A stretch of 64,000 nucleotides of DNA from positions 2,542,001 to 2,606,000 of the forward strand of contig NZ_CP011456.1 in NCBI RefSeq assembly GCF_001277295.1. The letters are read 5' to 3'. Shown in pieces: positions 19,654 to 28,107 of this stretch; position 1 is the first letter of the stretch; each line of letters opens with the position of its first letter. The notes under the pieces were generated by a model, which had not been told where the DNA came from, ran no database searches, and worked only from the letters and a program-made list of their open reading frames with translations. Source of the stretch: Anabaena sp. WA102 (lineage in GTDB: Bacteria > Cyanobacteriota > Cyanobacteriia > Cyanobacteriales > Nostocaceae). The translations under genes and the position numbers were made by a program.

Positions 19654-20325
19654 ATGACGAGCGAACTGGAGCGATACTACAGAATCTTAGAATTAGAGCC
19701 AGGGGCTACACTCGAACAAATAAACCAGGCTTATAAAGATTTAGTGTTTGTTTGGCATCCAGACCGTCTGCCTAAAGACAATCTGCGCTTGCAACACAAA
19801 GCCCAGGAAAAGCTGAAATTATTTAATGAAGCTCGTGATAAACTGCGATCTTTACGGGATAACCAGCCCACTCGCGCTTATTCTCCAGCACCTCAAGCCA
19901 ATAAACCATCATCTACATACTCTTATCCACCACACACAACTTATCAACAACCACAGCCAAATTCAGATTTAAGCGGTAAAGATTTTAGTCGTGCTAATTT
20001 GAGTAACCGGGATTTATCAGGCAGAAATTTGAGCTATGCCAATCTAAGTGGGTCTAATCTTAGTGATACCTTTATGCACAAGGTGATTCTCAGAGGTGCG
20101 GATTTGTCAGAAGCTAATTTATTTAGAGCTAACTTACTCTTAGCGGATTTAAGAGATGCCAATTTACGCTCGGCTAATTTGATTGGTGCGGATCTTAGCG
20201 GTGCTGATTTGCGGGGCGCTGATTTGACAGGAGCGAGAATTCGTTCAGGCGATCGCCTGCTGGTAAAATTGATTGGAGCTAAATTAGCTGGAGCCATCAT
20301 GCCTGATGGTATAATTCATACCTGA
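19654..20325 (+). CDS. DnaJ-domain protein with pentapeptide repeats
   Basis: 223 residues. Residues ~5-70 form a J domain with the DnaK-stimulating HPD motif (VWHPDRLP). A Pro/Ser/Gln-rich linker follows (~75-108), then a right-handed pentapeptide-repeat helix (~110-205) with A(D/N)LSx repeats such as ANLSNRDLSGRNLSYANLS. This fusion is common in cyanobacteria; the client is unknown. It is probably cytoplasmic or thylakoid-associated, with no signal peptide. The coding sequence stops just before a heptamer array. Confidence 0.9.
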   Translation: MTSELERYYRILELEPGATLEQINQAYKDLVFVWHPDRLPKDNLRLQHKAQEKLKLFNEARDKLRSLRDNQPTRAYSPAPQANKPSSTYSYPPHTTYQQPQPNSDLSGKDFSRANLSNRDLSGRNLSYANLSGSNLSDTFMHKVILRGADLSEANLFRANLLLADLRDANLRSANLIGADLSGADLRGADLTGARIRSGDRLLVKLIGAKLAGAIMPDGIIHT

Positions 20326-20335
20326 AAACAATCCC

Positions 20336-20550
20336 AAGAGGCAAGAGGCAAGAGGCAAGGGGCAAGAGGCAAGAGGCAAGGGGCAAGAGACAAGAGGCAA
20401 GAGGCAAGAGGCAAGAGGCAAGAGGTAAGAGGTAAGAGGTAAGAGGTAATAGGCAATAGGTAATAGGCAATAGGCAAGAGGCAAGAGTAAAGAAGTTTTC
20501 AGGGATTTTACGTTTCTTTACAGAGTTTGGTTTTTTTCCGTTCACCTACT
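20336..20550. repeat. Expanded GGCAAGA heptamer array plus right end of a family B element
   Basis: 20336 to ~20488 is a long array of GGCAAGA variants (GGTAAGA, GGCAATA). It runs into GTAAAGAAGTTTTCAGGG and a terminus ending CCGTTCACCTACTTA at 20550. That terminus is the right end of the 130 bp family B elements (24251-24380 and 47820-47949), which have only ~4 heptamers inside. The left terminus is missing, so this looks like a left-truncated family B copy with an expanded array. Confidence 0.75.
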
Positions 20551-20678
20551 TAGGGAACACCAAAAAATAAATTACCCAATTTTGTGGGATGGGCATCCTG
20601 CCCGTCCTTGATGATTAGCGGGCAATTCGTCCCGCACCACAAGAAATTTTTGGGTATTTTTTTAATTGGAAGTCCCTT
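20551..20678. mobile_element. Miniature element related to family E
   Basis: The terminal inverted repeat TAGGGAACACCAAAAAATAA pairs imperfectly with the inverse of TTTTTTTAATTGGAAGTCCC. The interior has its own hairpin-like segments (GGGATGGGCATCCTGCCCG, then CGGGCAATTCGTCCCGC). It abuts a family B right end on its left and a family C element on its right, forming a stack of three elements. Confidence 0.6.
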
Positions 20679-20805
20679 AGGGCTTGCTGATAGCGCAGCG
20701 TGGCGTTAGCCATACTCCTGAATGGGCGCAGGCCCTGCGCCCCTACCTCCTAGCGTGGCGTTAGCCATACTCCTGACCTCACAGACAACTTTTTCAGCAA
20801 ACCCT
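20679..20805. mobile_element. Miniature element, family C (copy 1 of 3)
   Basis: 127 bp with ends AGGGCTTGCTGA and TCAGCAAACCCT. The interior is made of a 23 bp dispersed repeat (20691-20713), the 23 bp palindrome in inverse orientation (20724-20746) and a second, partial dispersed repeat. Other copies lie at 54275-54503 and 56050-56168. Confidence 0.75.
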
Positions 20806-21086
20806 ACTTAGTTATAGCCATTAAAATTAATAATATAGCCATAATCCATAATATGTGAGAGAATCTACTTCCTGCTCTTTGACTCCCGAAGTCAAGTTTA
20901 CATACAAAATAGGAATGCTGTATTCACAAAATTTAATGATCAATGTGGCTTCCTTCTCAGGTTATATATTTGAATAGGCAGAAAATTTTAAGTAAAACTA
21001 ATACTTATTAGTCAGAAACTTCTGGATTCCTGTACTATTGACGATTGACTGGTAATTGTTAAAAATAATTTATTTTAGTTCTATTA

Positions 21087-21917
21087 ATGATCATGAACAT
21101 TGCAATTATTGGCTGTGGTTATGTAGGTTGTGCAGTTAGCAAATATTGGCAGTCAAACAGTAATTTTATGCTGACCGCAACTACCACTAGCCCAGAACGT
21201 ATTCCTACTTTAGAAACAGTAGCAAAAAGAGTTATTGTCACATCAGGTAATAATCTAGAAAGTTTGAAAGCCGTATTAAAAAATCAAGAAATTGTTTTAT
21301 TAAGTGTCGGGGCAAAAAATGCAGATTCTTATGAAGAAACTTATGTAGATACTGCGAAAAATCTAGTTTCTCTCTTACCCCAATTTCCTCATATTCACCA
21401 AGTCATCTATACAGGTAGTTATTCAATTTATGGAGACAGAAATGGTATCTGGGTAGATGAAGAAAGCCCGCCAGCCCCAGCTAATCGCAATTCTCAACTA
21501 CTCAGAAAAACAGAAGATATATTATTATCAGCAAACAATGAAAACACCCGCATTTGTATTTTACGGTTAGGTGGTATTTATGGACCGGGTAGAGAACTGG
21601 AAAAAATCTTTGGTAGAGCCGCAGGAACAACTCGTCCCGGAAATGGAGAAGATATCACCAATTGGGTTCATCTTGACGATATTGTTAACACCATAGAATT
21701 TGCTCGTGAGCATCGCTTACAAGGCATTTATAATCTTGTAGATGATAGTCATCTGACAAATAAAGAATTACTTGATAATGTGATGACAAAAAACAATTTA
21801 CCTAAAGTTATTTGGGATGCAGATAATAAAAACATCCGCCCCTATAATGCCTGGGTATCCAATCAAAAGCTTAAAGATGCTGGATATCAATTCATTCACC
21901 CGCAAATAATTTTTTAG
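21087..21917 (+). CDS. NAD(P)-dependent epimerase/dehydratase (extended SDR-like)
   Basis: 276-residue Rossmann-fold protein. The dinucleotide-binding motif IAIIGCGYVGCAV sits at the N-terminus; GSYSIYGD and LRLGGIYGPGR are typical of NAD-dependent epimerases. The usual catalytic YxxxK appears to be replaced in the PPAPANRNSQLLRKTE region, so the chemistry is unclear. Translation may begin at ATG 21087 or, giving the compact MNIAIIGCG start, at 21093. The next gene follows after 21 bp on the same strand, which suggests an operon. Confidence 0.8.
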   Translation: MIMNIAIIGCGYVGCAVSKYWQSNSNFMLTATTTSPERIPTLETVAKRVIVTSGNNLESLKAVLKNQEIVLLSVGAKNADSYEETYVDTAKNLVSLLPQFPHIHQVIYTGSYSIYGDRNGIWVDEESPPAPANRNSQLLRKTEDILLSANNENTRICILRLGGIYGPGRELEKIFGRAAGTTRPGNGEDITNWVHLDDIVNTIEFAREHRLQGIYNLVDDSHLTNKELLDNVMTKNNLPKVIWDADNKNIRPYNAWVSNQKLKDAGYQFIHPQIIF

Positions 21918-21938
21918 CCCCCATTCCCAATTATCATC

Positions 21939-22868
21939 ATGTCATCAGCTACAATCAACAACGGAACAGCATTGCCAACCCAGTATTATTCTTGGCAAAA
22001 CTATCGCTGTGCTTACGAAATTCATCAACCTATCAATTCGCCAGCAACAGGCATTCCTTTACTTTTAATTCATCCTATCGGTGTAGGTTTATCACGGCAA
22101 TTTTGGCAACGATTTTGCCGAGAATGGTATGATAAAAATCACCAAAATTATATCTACAATCCCGACTTATTGGGATGTGGTGAAAGTGATATGCCAGCCT
22201 TAGCACATACACCAATTAACTGGGCAAAACAGCTACAATACTTTTTGCAAACTGTAATTAAACAACCCGTTATTATCGTAGTTCAAGGGGCTTTATTGCC
22301 AGTTGCCATTGAATTAGTGAAACTAGAAAAAGACCTAATTGCCGGGTTAGTATTATCTGATCCTACCTCTCGTCCAGTTATTACTAAAAATGCCCCCAAA
22401 TGGCAACAGAACTTACTTTGGAGTATTTTTACATCTCCCATAGGTAATGCCTTTTTTCGCTATGCCCGTACCCGCAAATTTTTACATTCTTTCTCATCTG
22501 AAAAATTATTTGCTCTCAGTGAAAACGTTGATGATGAATGGCTAAATACTCTCATGGCAGATGCTAAGAATATGAATGGGCGTTATGCTGTATTTGCTTT
22601 TTTAGCCAGATTTTGGCAAAGGGATTATAGTCATGATATTGCTTCAATTCCTCACCGCACATTATTAGTTGTGGGAGAAAAAGCTCGCGGCATTAGTAAA
22701 GAAAGTAAACCAGAAACTCCCGATGAAAGATTAACATATTATTTGAATTGTTTACCTCAAGGTCAGGGAGTCAAAATCATTGGCAAGAATGTTATGCCCT
22801 ATGAATATACTCAAGCATTTGTTGAGGTAGTATCACCATTTATAGCTTCTATTTCCAGTTCCATTTAA
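21939..22868 (+). CDS. Alpha/beta-hydrolase-fold protein lacking an evident catalytic triad
   Basis: 309 residues with the alpha/beta hydrolase layout: oxyanion-loop region LLLIHPIGVG, then YNPDLLGCGESD, then a nucleophile-elbow position reading VVQGALLPVAIELV. The expected GxSxG serine is absent. Near the C-terminus, where the catalytic histidine is expected, the sequence is GKNVMPYEYTQAF. It may therefore be a non-hydrolytic member or use unusual residues. It lies 21 bp after the SDR gene and is probably co-transcribed with it. No signal peptide is seen. Confidence 0.75.
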   Translation: MSSATINNGTALPTQYYSWQNYRCAYEIHQPINSPATGIPLLLIHPIGVGLSRQFWQRFCREWYDKNHQNYIYNPDLLGCGESDMPALAHTPINWAKQLQYFLQTVIKQPVIIVVQGALLPVAIELVKLEKDLIAGLVLSDPTSRPVITKNAPKWQQNLLWSIFTSPIGNAFFRYARTRKFLHSFSSEKLFALSENVDDEWLNTLMADAKNMNGRYAVFAFLARFWQRDYSHDIASIPHRTLLVVGEKARGISKESKPETPDERLTYYLNCLPQGQGVKIIGKNVMPYEYTQAFVEVVSPFIASISSSI

Positions 22869-22875
22869 AATTTCA

Positions 22876-23761
22876 TTATTTATGCACAGTAGGAGTTAAG
22901 GTGATTAAATCATCAATATTTCGTTTCATAGTCGTGCAAATTGCGTCTAAAGGTAAATCATTTTCGTCATAACCAAAGGGATTTTCAATTTCTAACCCAA
23001 TGGCTTCAATACCTAACAACGTAAAGCTAACCAAAGCAGAAATTAACCCAGTCCACAAGACTCTGGACGATTTGAAATGGCAATAGGAAGCAATACAGCA
23101 ATAATAATTGTTTGAGGTGAATAGCATAAGCCAGCGGCATTGGTGTTCTTAAAATTCGTTCACAAGAACCTAAATTATCTACCAATATATTTAATAGTTC
23201 CTGCATAGATGTCAGTTGATAACTATTAATGCAATTACGGTTATATTGCTGTTGTAAATAATCGCTAACCCAAAAGGCAATCTCTAAAGGCGGATTATTG
23301 ATAATCTTCAGAGTGATGTATTTAGAATCTGGCATTAATGCTTCTAAATCACTATTTATAGGTTCACTTCGTAAATGTAGTTTTGTCGCTATGCCAAAAG
23401 CCACAAGTAAGTTTAAAGCCTCAATTTTATGATCTTTATCTTCTGGTTCTTTCTCATCAATAGATACCCAAATTTGTCGAGCTAAATTACGGATAGTATT
23501 GACTATTGCCCCCCAGCATTTTCTCCCTTCCCAAAAACGTTCATAGGCTGTATTAGTACGAAATACTAATAACAAACCCAAAACGATGCTGGGAATAACA
23601 GTCCCTAAAATTGGTTGAGAAACGGGAATTTTCAGATGATAAAGTATGGAAATTAAAACTCCAAAAGCACCACACAAAAGCACCCGTTTGTAAATCGCCG
23701 CAATGACTGATCCTTTTATTTGTAAAGCACTTTCAAACCATGACAGTCTTTTCTCTAACAT
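22876..23761 (-). pseudogene. Bestrophin-family (UPF0187) channel gene with a frameshift
   Basis: Two overlapping frames together give one bestrophin-like membrane protein. The 5' part (ATG 23761; 244 codons to its stop) has the family motifs VFRTNTAYERFWEGRKCWG and RILRTPMPLAYAIHLKQLL. The 3' part continues in another frame with WTGLISALVSFTLLGIEAIG and NPFGYDENDLPLDAICTTM. The frames swap at ~23055-23060, around QSLVDW/LWTGL, where relatives read roughly SLGWWTGL, so two or so bases (or five) appear lost. Either the gene is inactivated or this is a sequencing error. Intact, it would be a ~300-residue anion channel. Confidence 0.8.
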
Positions 23762-23765
23762 ATAG

Positions 23766-23889
23766 TAAGTAGGTGGGCATTAAAAATTGTCGTTGGGGCA
23801 AGGGAACAGGAAACAGGGAACAGGGAACAGGGAACAGGGAACAGGGAACAGAAAAATCAATTGTGTAATTAATTCTGTCCCATTACTTA
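23766..23889. mobile_element. Chimeric miniature element with internal GGAACAG heptamers
   Basis: The left end TAAGTAGGTGGGCATTAAAA followed by ATTGTCGTT matches family B. The right end (AATTGTGTAATTAATTCTGT, then CCCATTACTTA) matches the family A/59084 type. Between them lie ~7 copies of GGAACAG (23802-23851). It begins five bases upstream of the bestrophin start codon, so it has probably displaced that gene's original promoter region. Confidence 0.7.
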
Positions 23890-24107
23890 GGTGCATTTTT
23901 CTTTGTCGGATTTGGAAAATTGAGGATATCCGTTCTATAAAACTTACCCAAAATTACCAAAGTCTAGACACATCTGGACAGCAATAATCTTAGTGTTTAT
24001 TTCCTGCTTCATCGCGGTCTTAGAATGACTTCCAATCTTGTTTGCCCGCTCCACAGGCAATCTCGGTAGAACTTACCGTTTCTGACCGTAGTTCCTAAAA
24101 AGAACCG
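23890..24107 (-). ncRNA. IS605-type 3' flank of tnpB; possible omega-RNA region
   Basis: In IS200/IS605-type elements the strand downstream of tnpB carries the right end and encodes the guide (omega) RNA. Here ~218 bp downstream of the tnpB stop contains short inverted segments (GGTTCTTTTTAGGAACTACG; GGTAAGTTCTACC) and no reading frame. I cannot place the exact right end, so the transcript boundary and guide are undefined. Confidence 0.35.
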
Positions 24108-25369
24108 CTACGCTACAGGGATAAAAATATCCACAAACCATCGGTCAATATTCTTAGCTGCGTTGAGGTCACGATACTCTGTATGTCCACAATCAGGACA
24201 AACATAAACGCGGCTTTTTAATGGCATTTTATGACGATGATTACCGCAGTTAAGTAGGTTGGCGTTGAAAATTGTCGTTATGGCAAGGCAAAAGGCAAGA
24301 GGCAAGAGGCAAGAGTGAAGAGGGTTTAGGCGATTTTACATTTCTTTACACAGTTTGGTTTTATTGTGTTCACCTACTTAGAGCATATTTGCGAACTAGG
24401 AAAGAATCTATCTACAAGGATTAATTCACTGCCAAACTTCTCAGTTTTTTACTCTAATTGCCTTTTAAATTCATACATCCCACAATCTGCAATTGCACCT
24501 GCTAATTTGTGGTTCTTCAAAAATGCCTTAACGTGCAAATCTTCTATCTTAATTATGCTGTGGTTTTTAGCTAGATAGTAGGTTAATTTGTGAATAGAAT
24601 TCTTGCGAATATTAGAAACTTTGGCGTGTAATTTAGCCAATTTTCTCACAGCTTTTTTACGATTATTAGACCCCTTGACCTTCTGGGTAACGCTACGCTG
24701 TAAACGTTTCATGCGTTTACTCATCCGGCGGTAGGCTTTGGGGTTTTTGAATATTTCACCATTACTGCAAACTGCTAACTCCTTTATTCCTACGTCAACG
24801 CCGATGGTCGGTCTGTCTGCAAGTATAGGAGGTTTTTCAATCTCGTACTTGACAGAAATAAACCATCTATCAGCTTGTCGGGAAATTACACAGTTATGAG
24901 TTGCGGTAATTGGTAAAGGTATGGCTAATCGTACCCAACCGATTGACGGTAATTTAATTCTTTTACCATCGTTTTTAATTAACGGTTTCGCCTTAGTCCC
25001 TGACTCTAAATAAAAAGAATCGTGCTGTCCTTTTTTCTTGAATCGGGGTTGTTTCGATGTTTTGGAAAAACACCTATCCCATGCTTGGCGTAAGTCAGTT
25101 AACGCCTTTTGTGGGACATTTTTGTTAACTTCGTAATACCAAGCGTGTTCAGATTTAACCTCGGCGACTAACTTTTTATGCAAGTCAATCGCTGATGGTA
25201 ATTTAAGTTTTTCGCCTTCTTTGCGAGTAGCTAAAATATCTATGATTTGAGCATTTGCCCAGTTGTAAGCGTGTCTAGCGACTCCAGAAGCCTTGCGAAA
25301 AGCTGTAATCTGTCGGTTATTTGGAATTAGTGCAGTTTTGAATGATAAAAGCATTGATTCGACCTTCAA
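24108..25369 (-). pseudogene. tnpB: tnpB of an IS605/IS1341-type element, disrupted
   Basis: RNA-guided nuclease/transposon accessory protein, now broken twice. The first 306 codons (ATG 25369) run through the RuvC Asp (PTIGVDVGIKELAV) and Glu (IIKIEDLHVK) to EFKRQLE, then a TAA where relatives have Tyr. Downstream the frame continues as KTEKFGSELILVDRFFPS and SQICS until a 130 bp miniature element (24251-24380) interrupts it. It resumes as NCGNHRHKMPLKSRVYVCPD with CGHTEYRDLNAAKNI, the zinc ribbon and third catalytic Asp. No tnpA is present. Removing the insertion and reverting one base would give a full-length protein of ~370-380 residues. Confidence 0.9.
24251..24380 (+). mobile_element. 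Miniature element, family B, inserted in tnpB
   Basis: 130 bp with ends TAAGTAGGTTGGCGTTGAAA and TGTTCACCTACTTA, and ~4 internal GGCAAGA heptamers. Deleting the element with one of its terminal TA pairs rejoins the zinc-ribbon codons ATA TGC TCT AAC TGC GGT AAT (ICSNCGN). This shows both the exact ends and the TA target duplication. The copy at 47820-47949 is inverted and has the same length. Confidence 0.93.
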
Positions 25370-25415
25370 TGTTGTGCTATGATATCTAGTATATCAGACA
25401 TATTAAGATTTAGCA

Positions 25416-25583
25416 ATGCCTCGGATTAAATTTAAACCACAAAATCAAGTAGCCTACGATAAATCACCCTTGCAATTTAAGGTTTTACCTGGAGTCAGGG
25501 AAAAAATTAAAACCGTCCCTGATTGGCAGCAACGGTTGAGGGATTTTGTTGATCAACTTATTGAAGACTTGGACAAACAGTAA
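25416..25583 (+). CDS. 55-residue protein divergent from tnpB
   Basis: Small reading frame starting 46 bp from the tnpB start on the opposite strand: MPRIKFKPQNQVAYDKSPLQ to VDQLIEDLDKQ. It is basic at the N-terminus, with an acidic predicted C-terminal helix and no membrane segment. Placement between the tnpB start and an unrelated gene suggests it belongs to the insertion element or its left flank; I recall similar short proteins beside cyanobacterial tnpB genes but cannot verify that here. Function unknown. Confidence 0.5.
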   Translation: MPRIKFKPQNQVAYDKSPLQFKVLPGVREKIKTVPDWQQRLRDFVDQLIEDLDKQ

Positions 25584-25640
25584 TATATGGATAGTTATGG
25601 GTAGAAATTATCAAGCTGTTTCTACCCCCTACCTTTAGAA

Positions 25641-26522
25641 TCAGACAATCCAGCCGTTTTGAGGATAAAATTCTTTGTTAACTGGGATAACTAGTCCTTC
25701 CTTCGCCATAATTGCACCGGGAAAACTCGCACAAGCATCTTCACCGACACGATCTAAATAATCATCATTGTGGTCTGGATCATGATGGTAAATTACTAAG
25801 GTTTTCACATTAGCAGCTTTAGCAACTTTTATAGCTTCTTGCCAAGTGGAATGTCCCCAACCAATTTTAGGGGATTTGGGATTACTGTATTCTTCATCAG
25901 AATAGGTAGAATCATAAATGAGTACGTCAGCATTGCGAGCTAACCACAAGACATTTTCATCTAAATGATCAGGATAATGTTCAGTATCCGTGATATAGAC
26001 AGCAGCACTACCTCGCCAATTAACTCGATATCCTACTGCTTTACCGGGATGATTTAAATCAGCGGTTTCTATAATGATGTCATCAATATTGATGGGCTGT
26101 CCGATTTGCACATTGTGAAAAGTCAAATTAGACTGCATAACCTGTAATGGTACAGGGAAGTTAGGATGCAGCATTTGGTCATTTAACTGCTGTTCTATAG
26201 TAGAACCATCTGGGGCGATCGCTCCATAAATATCAAATTTATTACCACTAATAAAAGCTGGGGTAAAAAAGGGAAATCCTTGAATATGATCCCAGTGGGA
26301 ATGGGTAAAAAATAAATGCCCCTCTACTGGCATTTGGGACAATAAGGATTTACCTAAAATGTGCAATCCTGTCCCCGCATCAAAAATTAGTCGTTTACCG
26401 CCCACCTGCATGGAGACACAAGGAGTATTACCTCCGTAGCGGACTGTATCTAGCCCTGGACTGGGGATGCTGCCCCTAACGCCCCAAAACTGCACATTAA
26501 ATTGGTTTTCTATCCTAGACAT
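25641..26522 (-). CDS. MBL-fold metallo-hydrolase
   Basis: 293-residue cytoplasmic metallo-beta-lactamase-fold enzyme. It has the metal-binding HxHxDH motif (THSHWDHIQGFPFF), an upstream FDAGTG motif, the Asp ligand in AAVYITDTEH and a late His cluster VIYHHDPDHNDD. The N-terminal FWGVRGSIPSPG and GGNTPC motifs place it with the RNase Z-like/phosphodiesterase-like MBL proteins common in cyanobacteria, often found beside response regulators. The substrate is not evident. It is a single gene starting at ATG 26522. Confidence 0.85.
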   Translation of the reverse strand: MSRIENQFNVQFWGVRGSIPSPGLDTVRYGGNTPCVSMQVGGKRLIFDAGTGLHILGKSLLSQMPVEGHLFFTHSHWDHIQGFPFFTPAFISGNKFDIYGAIAPDGSTIEQQLNDQMLHPNFPVPLQVMQSNLTFHNVQIGQPINIDDIIIETADLNHPGKAVGYRVNWRGSAAVYITDTEHYPDHLDENVLWLARNADVLIYDSTYSDEEYSNPKSPKIGWGHSTWQEAIKVAKAANVKTLVIYHHDPDHNDDYLDRVGEDACASFPGAIMAKEGLVIPVNKEFYPQNGWIV

Positions 26523-26855
26523 GGGTATTGTTGGCTGGCTAGACTGAGCAAAGGAATCATGAAAACACAGGACTTCTTATTTATTTAAGTGTATGCTATT
26601 TTACAAGTTTTATTACTGAAAACAACATACTCGGCTTTCAAAATTGCAAACACTTTGGTGTGAAACGCAGCTAATTTCAGCAGAGGTTAGTGAGAATCAG
26701 CAATGCAGGAATTATTATATGTAGCAACCATCAAGGTAGTTAGGACATGAAATAAAACTCCGTCCACAACAGGTTTTTACTCCTGACTGCTGCCATAGCT
26801 GTTTTTTTCATCAATGTCATATAATTTCTTCTAGCTGAGATGAAAATGCCTAAAT
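26523..26855. other. Intergenic region, nothing assigned
   Basis: 333 bp between the surE 3' end and the MBL gene start. It is AT-rich with no array, no inverted-repeat element and no plausible reading frame that I can see. The MBL gene promoter should be at its left side. Confidence 0.5.
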
Positions 26856-27653
26856 CTAGGGAAATTCAAATTCCCACCCAGATAGCTGATTAAGTCCATG
26901 CCCATAAGTCAAATTATATTGTAATGGAGTAATACTGATATATTTTTTTTGAATGGCATGAACATCAAGGGGAATGTGGGTTGGTAAGTTTAATTCTATA
27001 GGTGGTTCTACATCTTCGATCACCTCTCCAGTTAACCAGTAGTAAGTTTTACCTCTGGGATCAGTTCGCTTATCAAAAACATCTACGTAACGTCGTACTC
27101 CTTGTCTGGTAAAAGTAACTCCAGCTATTTCTTCCCAAGATAGGGGGGGGACGTTGACATTCAGTAACATCAATTCTGGCAGTGGTTGGGCGGCAATTTT
27201 AGCAACTAGGATTTCGGCAAATTTAGCCGCTGTTTGAAAGTCTTTATGAGTATGACTGGTTAAACTAAAAGCAATACTAGGAATACCTTCGATGACTCCT
27301 TCCATGGCGGCAGAAACAGTCCCAGAGTAGAGGATTTCTGTCCCTAAATTTGCCCCTTGGTTAATTCCAGATAGCACTAGATCGGGTGGAGAATCTAATA
27401 AAGCCCATAATCCCAATTTTACACAATCTGAAGGCGTACCATCACAAGCCCAAGCCTTAATATGAGGATGAAAAACAGATTCTACTATTTCCGCGCGAAT
27501 TGGTTGCAGTAAAGTTAATCCGTGTCCTGTTGCCGATCGCTCTCGATCTGGACAAACTACTGTCACCTCATGACCCGCTGCTGCTAAAGTGTTGGCTAGG
27601 GTACGAATACCCAAAGCAGAAATTCCATCATCATTGCTAACTAGTAATTTCAT
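26856..27653 (-). CDS. surE: 5'-nucleotidase/phosphatase SurE
   Basis: Metal-dependent nucleoside 5'-monophosphatase, 265 residues. The family signature is intact: MKLLVSNDDGISALGIRTLA with the Asp-Asp metal ligands, then CPDRERSATGHGLTL, and SGINQGANLGTEILYSGTVSAAMEG. The C-terminal region (ITPLQYNLTYGHGLNQLSG) is also typical. Its start codon lies only ~30 bp from the large (AGGCAAT)n array, so the promoter must lie inside or beyond the array. Confidence 0.95.
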   Translation of the reverse strand: MKLLVSNDDGISALGIRTLANTLAAAGHEVTVVCPDRERSATGHGLTLLQPIRAEIVESVFHPHIKAWACDGTPSDCVKLGLWALLDSPPDLVLSGINQGANLGTEILYSGTVSAAMEGVIEGIPSIAFSLTSHTHKDFQTAAKFAEILVAKIAAQPLPELMLLNVNVPPLSWEEIAGVTFTRQGVRRYVDVFDKRTDPRGKTYYWLTGEVIEDVEPPIELNLPTHIPLDVHAIQKKYISITPLQYNLTYGHGLNQLSGWEFEFP

Positions 27654-28107
27654 TTGTCAGTTGTTCGTTGTCAGTTGTCAGGAAGAAGGCAATAGGCAAT
27701 AGGCAATAGGCAATAGGCAATAGGCAATAGGCAATAGGCAATAGGCAATAGGCAATAGGCAATAGGCAATAGGCAATAGGCAATAGGCAATAGGCAATAG
27801 GCAATAGGCAATAGGCAATAGGCAATAGGCAATAGGCAATAGGCAATAGGCAATAGGCAATAGGCAATAGGCAATAGGCAATAGGCAATAGGCAATAGGC
27901 AATAGGCAATAGGCAATAGGCAATAGGCAATAGGCAATAGGCAATAGGCAATAGGCAATAGGCAATAAATATTCTCCCTGCCCCCCTGCCCCCCTGCCCC
28001 CCTGCTCCCCTGCCCCCTGCTCCCTGCTCCCTGCCCCCCTGTTCCCTGTTCCCTGTTCCCCGTCCCCTACTATAGACTAATGACTAATGACTAATCACCA
28101 ATAACTA
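27654..28107. repeat. Giant heptamer array (AGGCAAT)~40 plus C-rich and TGACTAA repeats
   Basis: 27686-27967 is ~282 bp of essentially perfect AGGCAAT, about 40 copies. It is followed by a CCCCCTG/CTCCCTG tract, some GTTCCCT heptamers and TGACTAA heptamers up to the pheS start. On the minus strand every frame across the array is open and reads IAYCLLP repeats, which is why spurious long frames appear here. Confidence 0.97.

Noticed and set aside
27637..27965. Three overlapping ~95-104 codon minus-strand frames reading IAYCLLP repeats
   Set aside because: They are simply the AGGCAAT heptamer array, which is free of stops in all three frames of that strand; no start site, composition or homology supports a protein.
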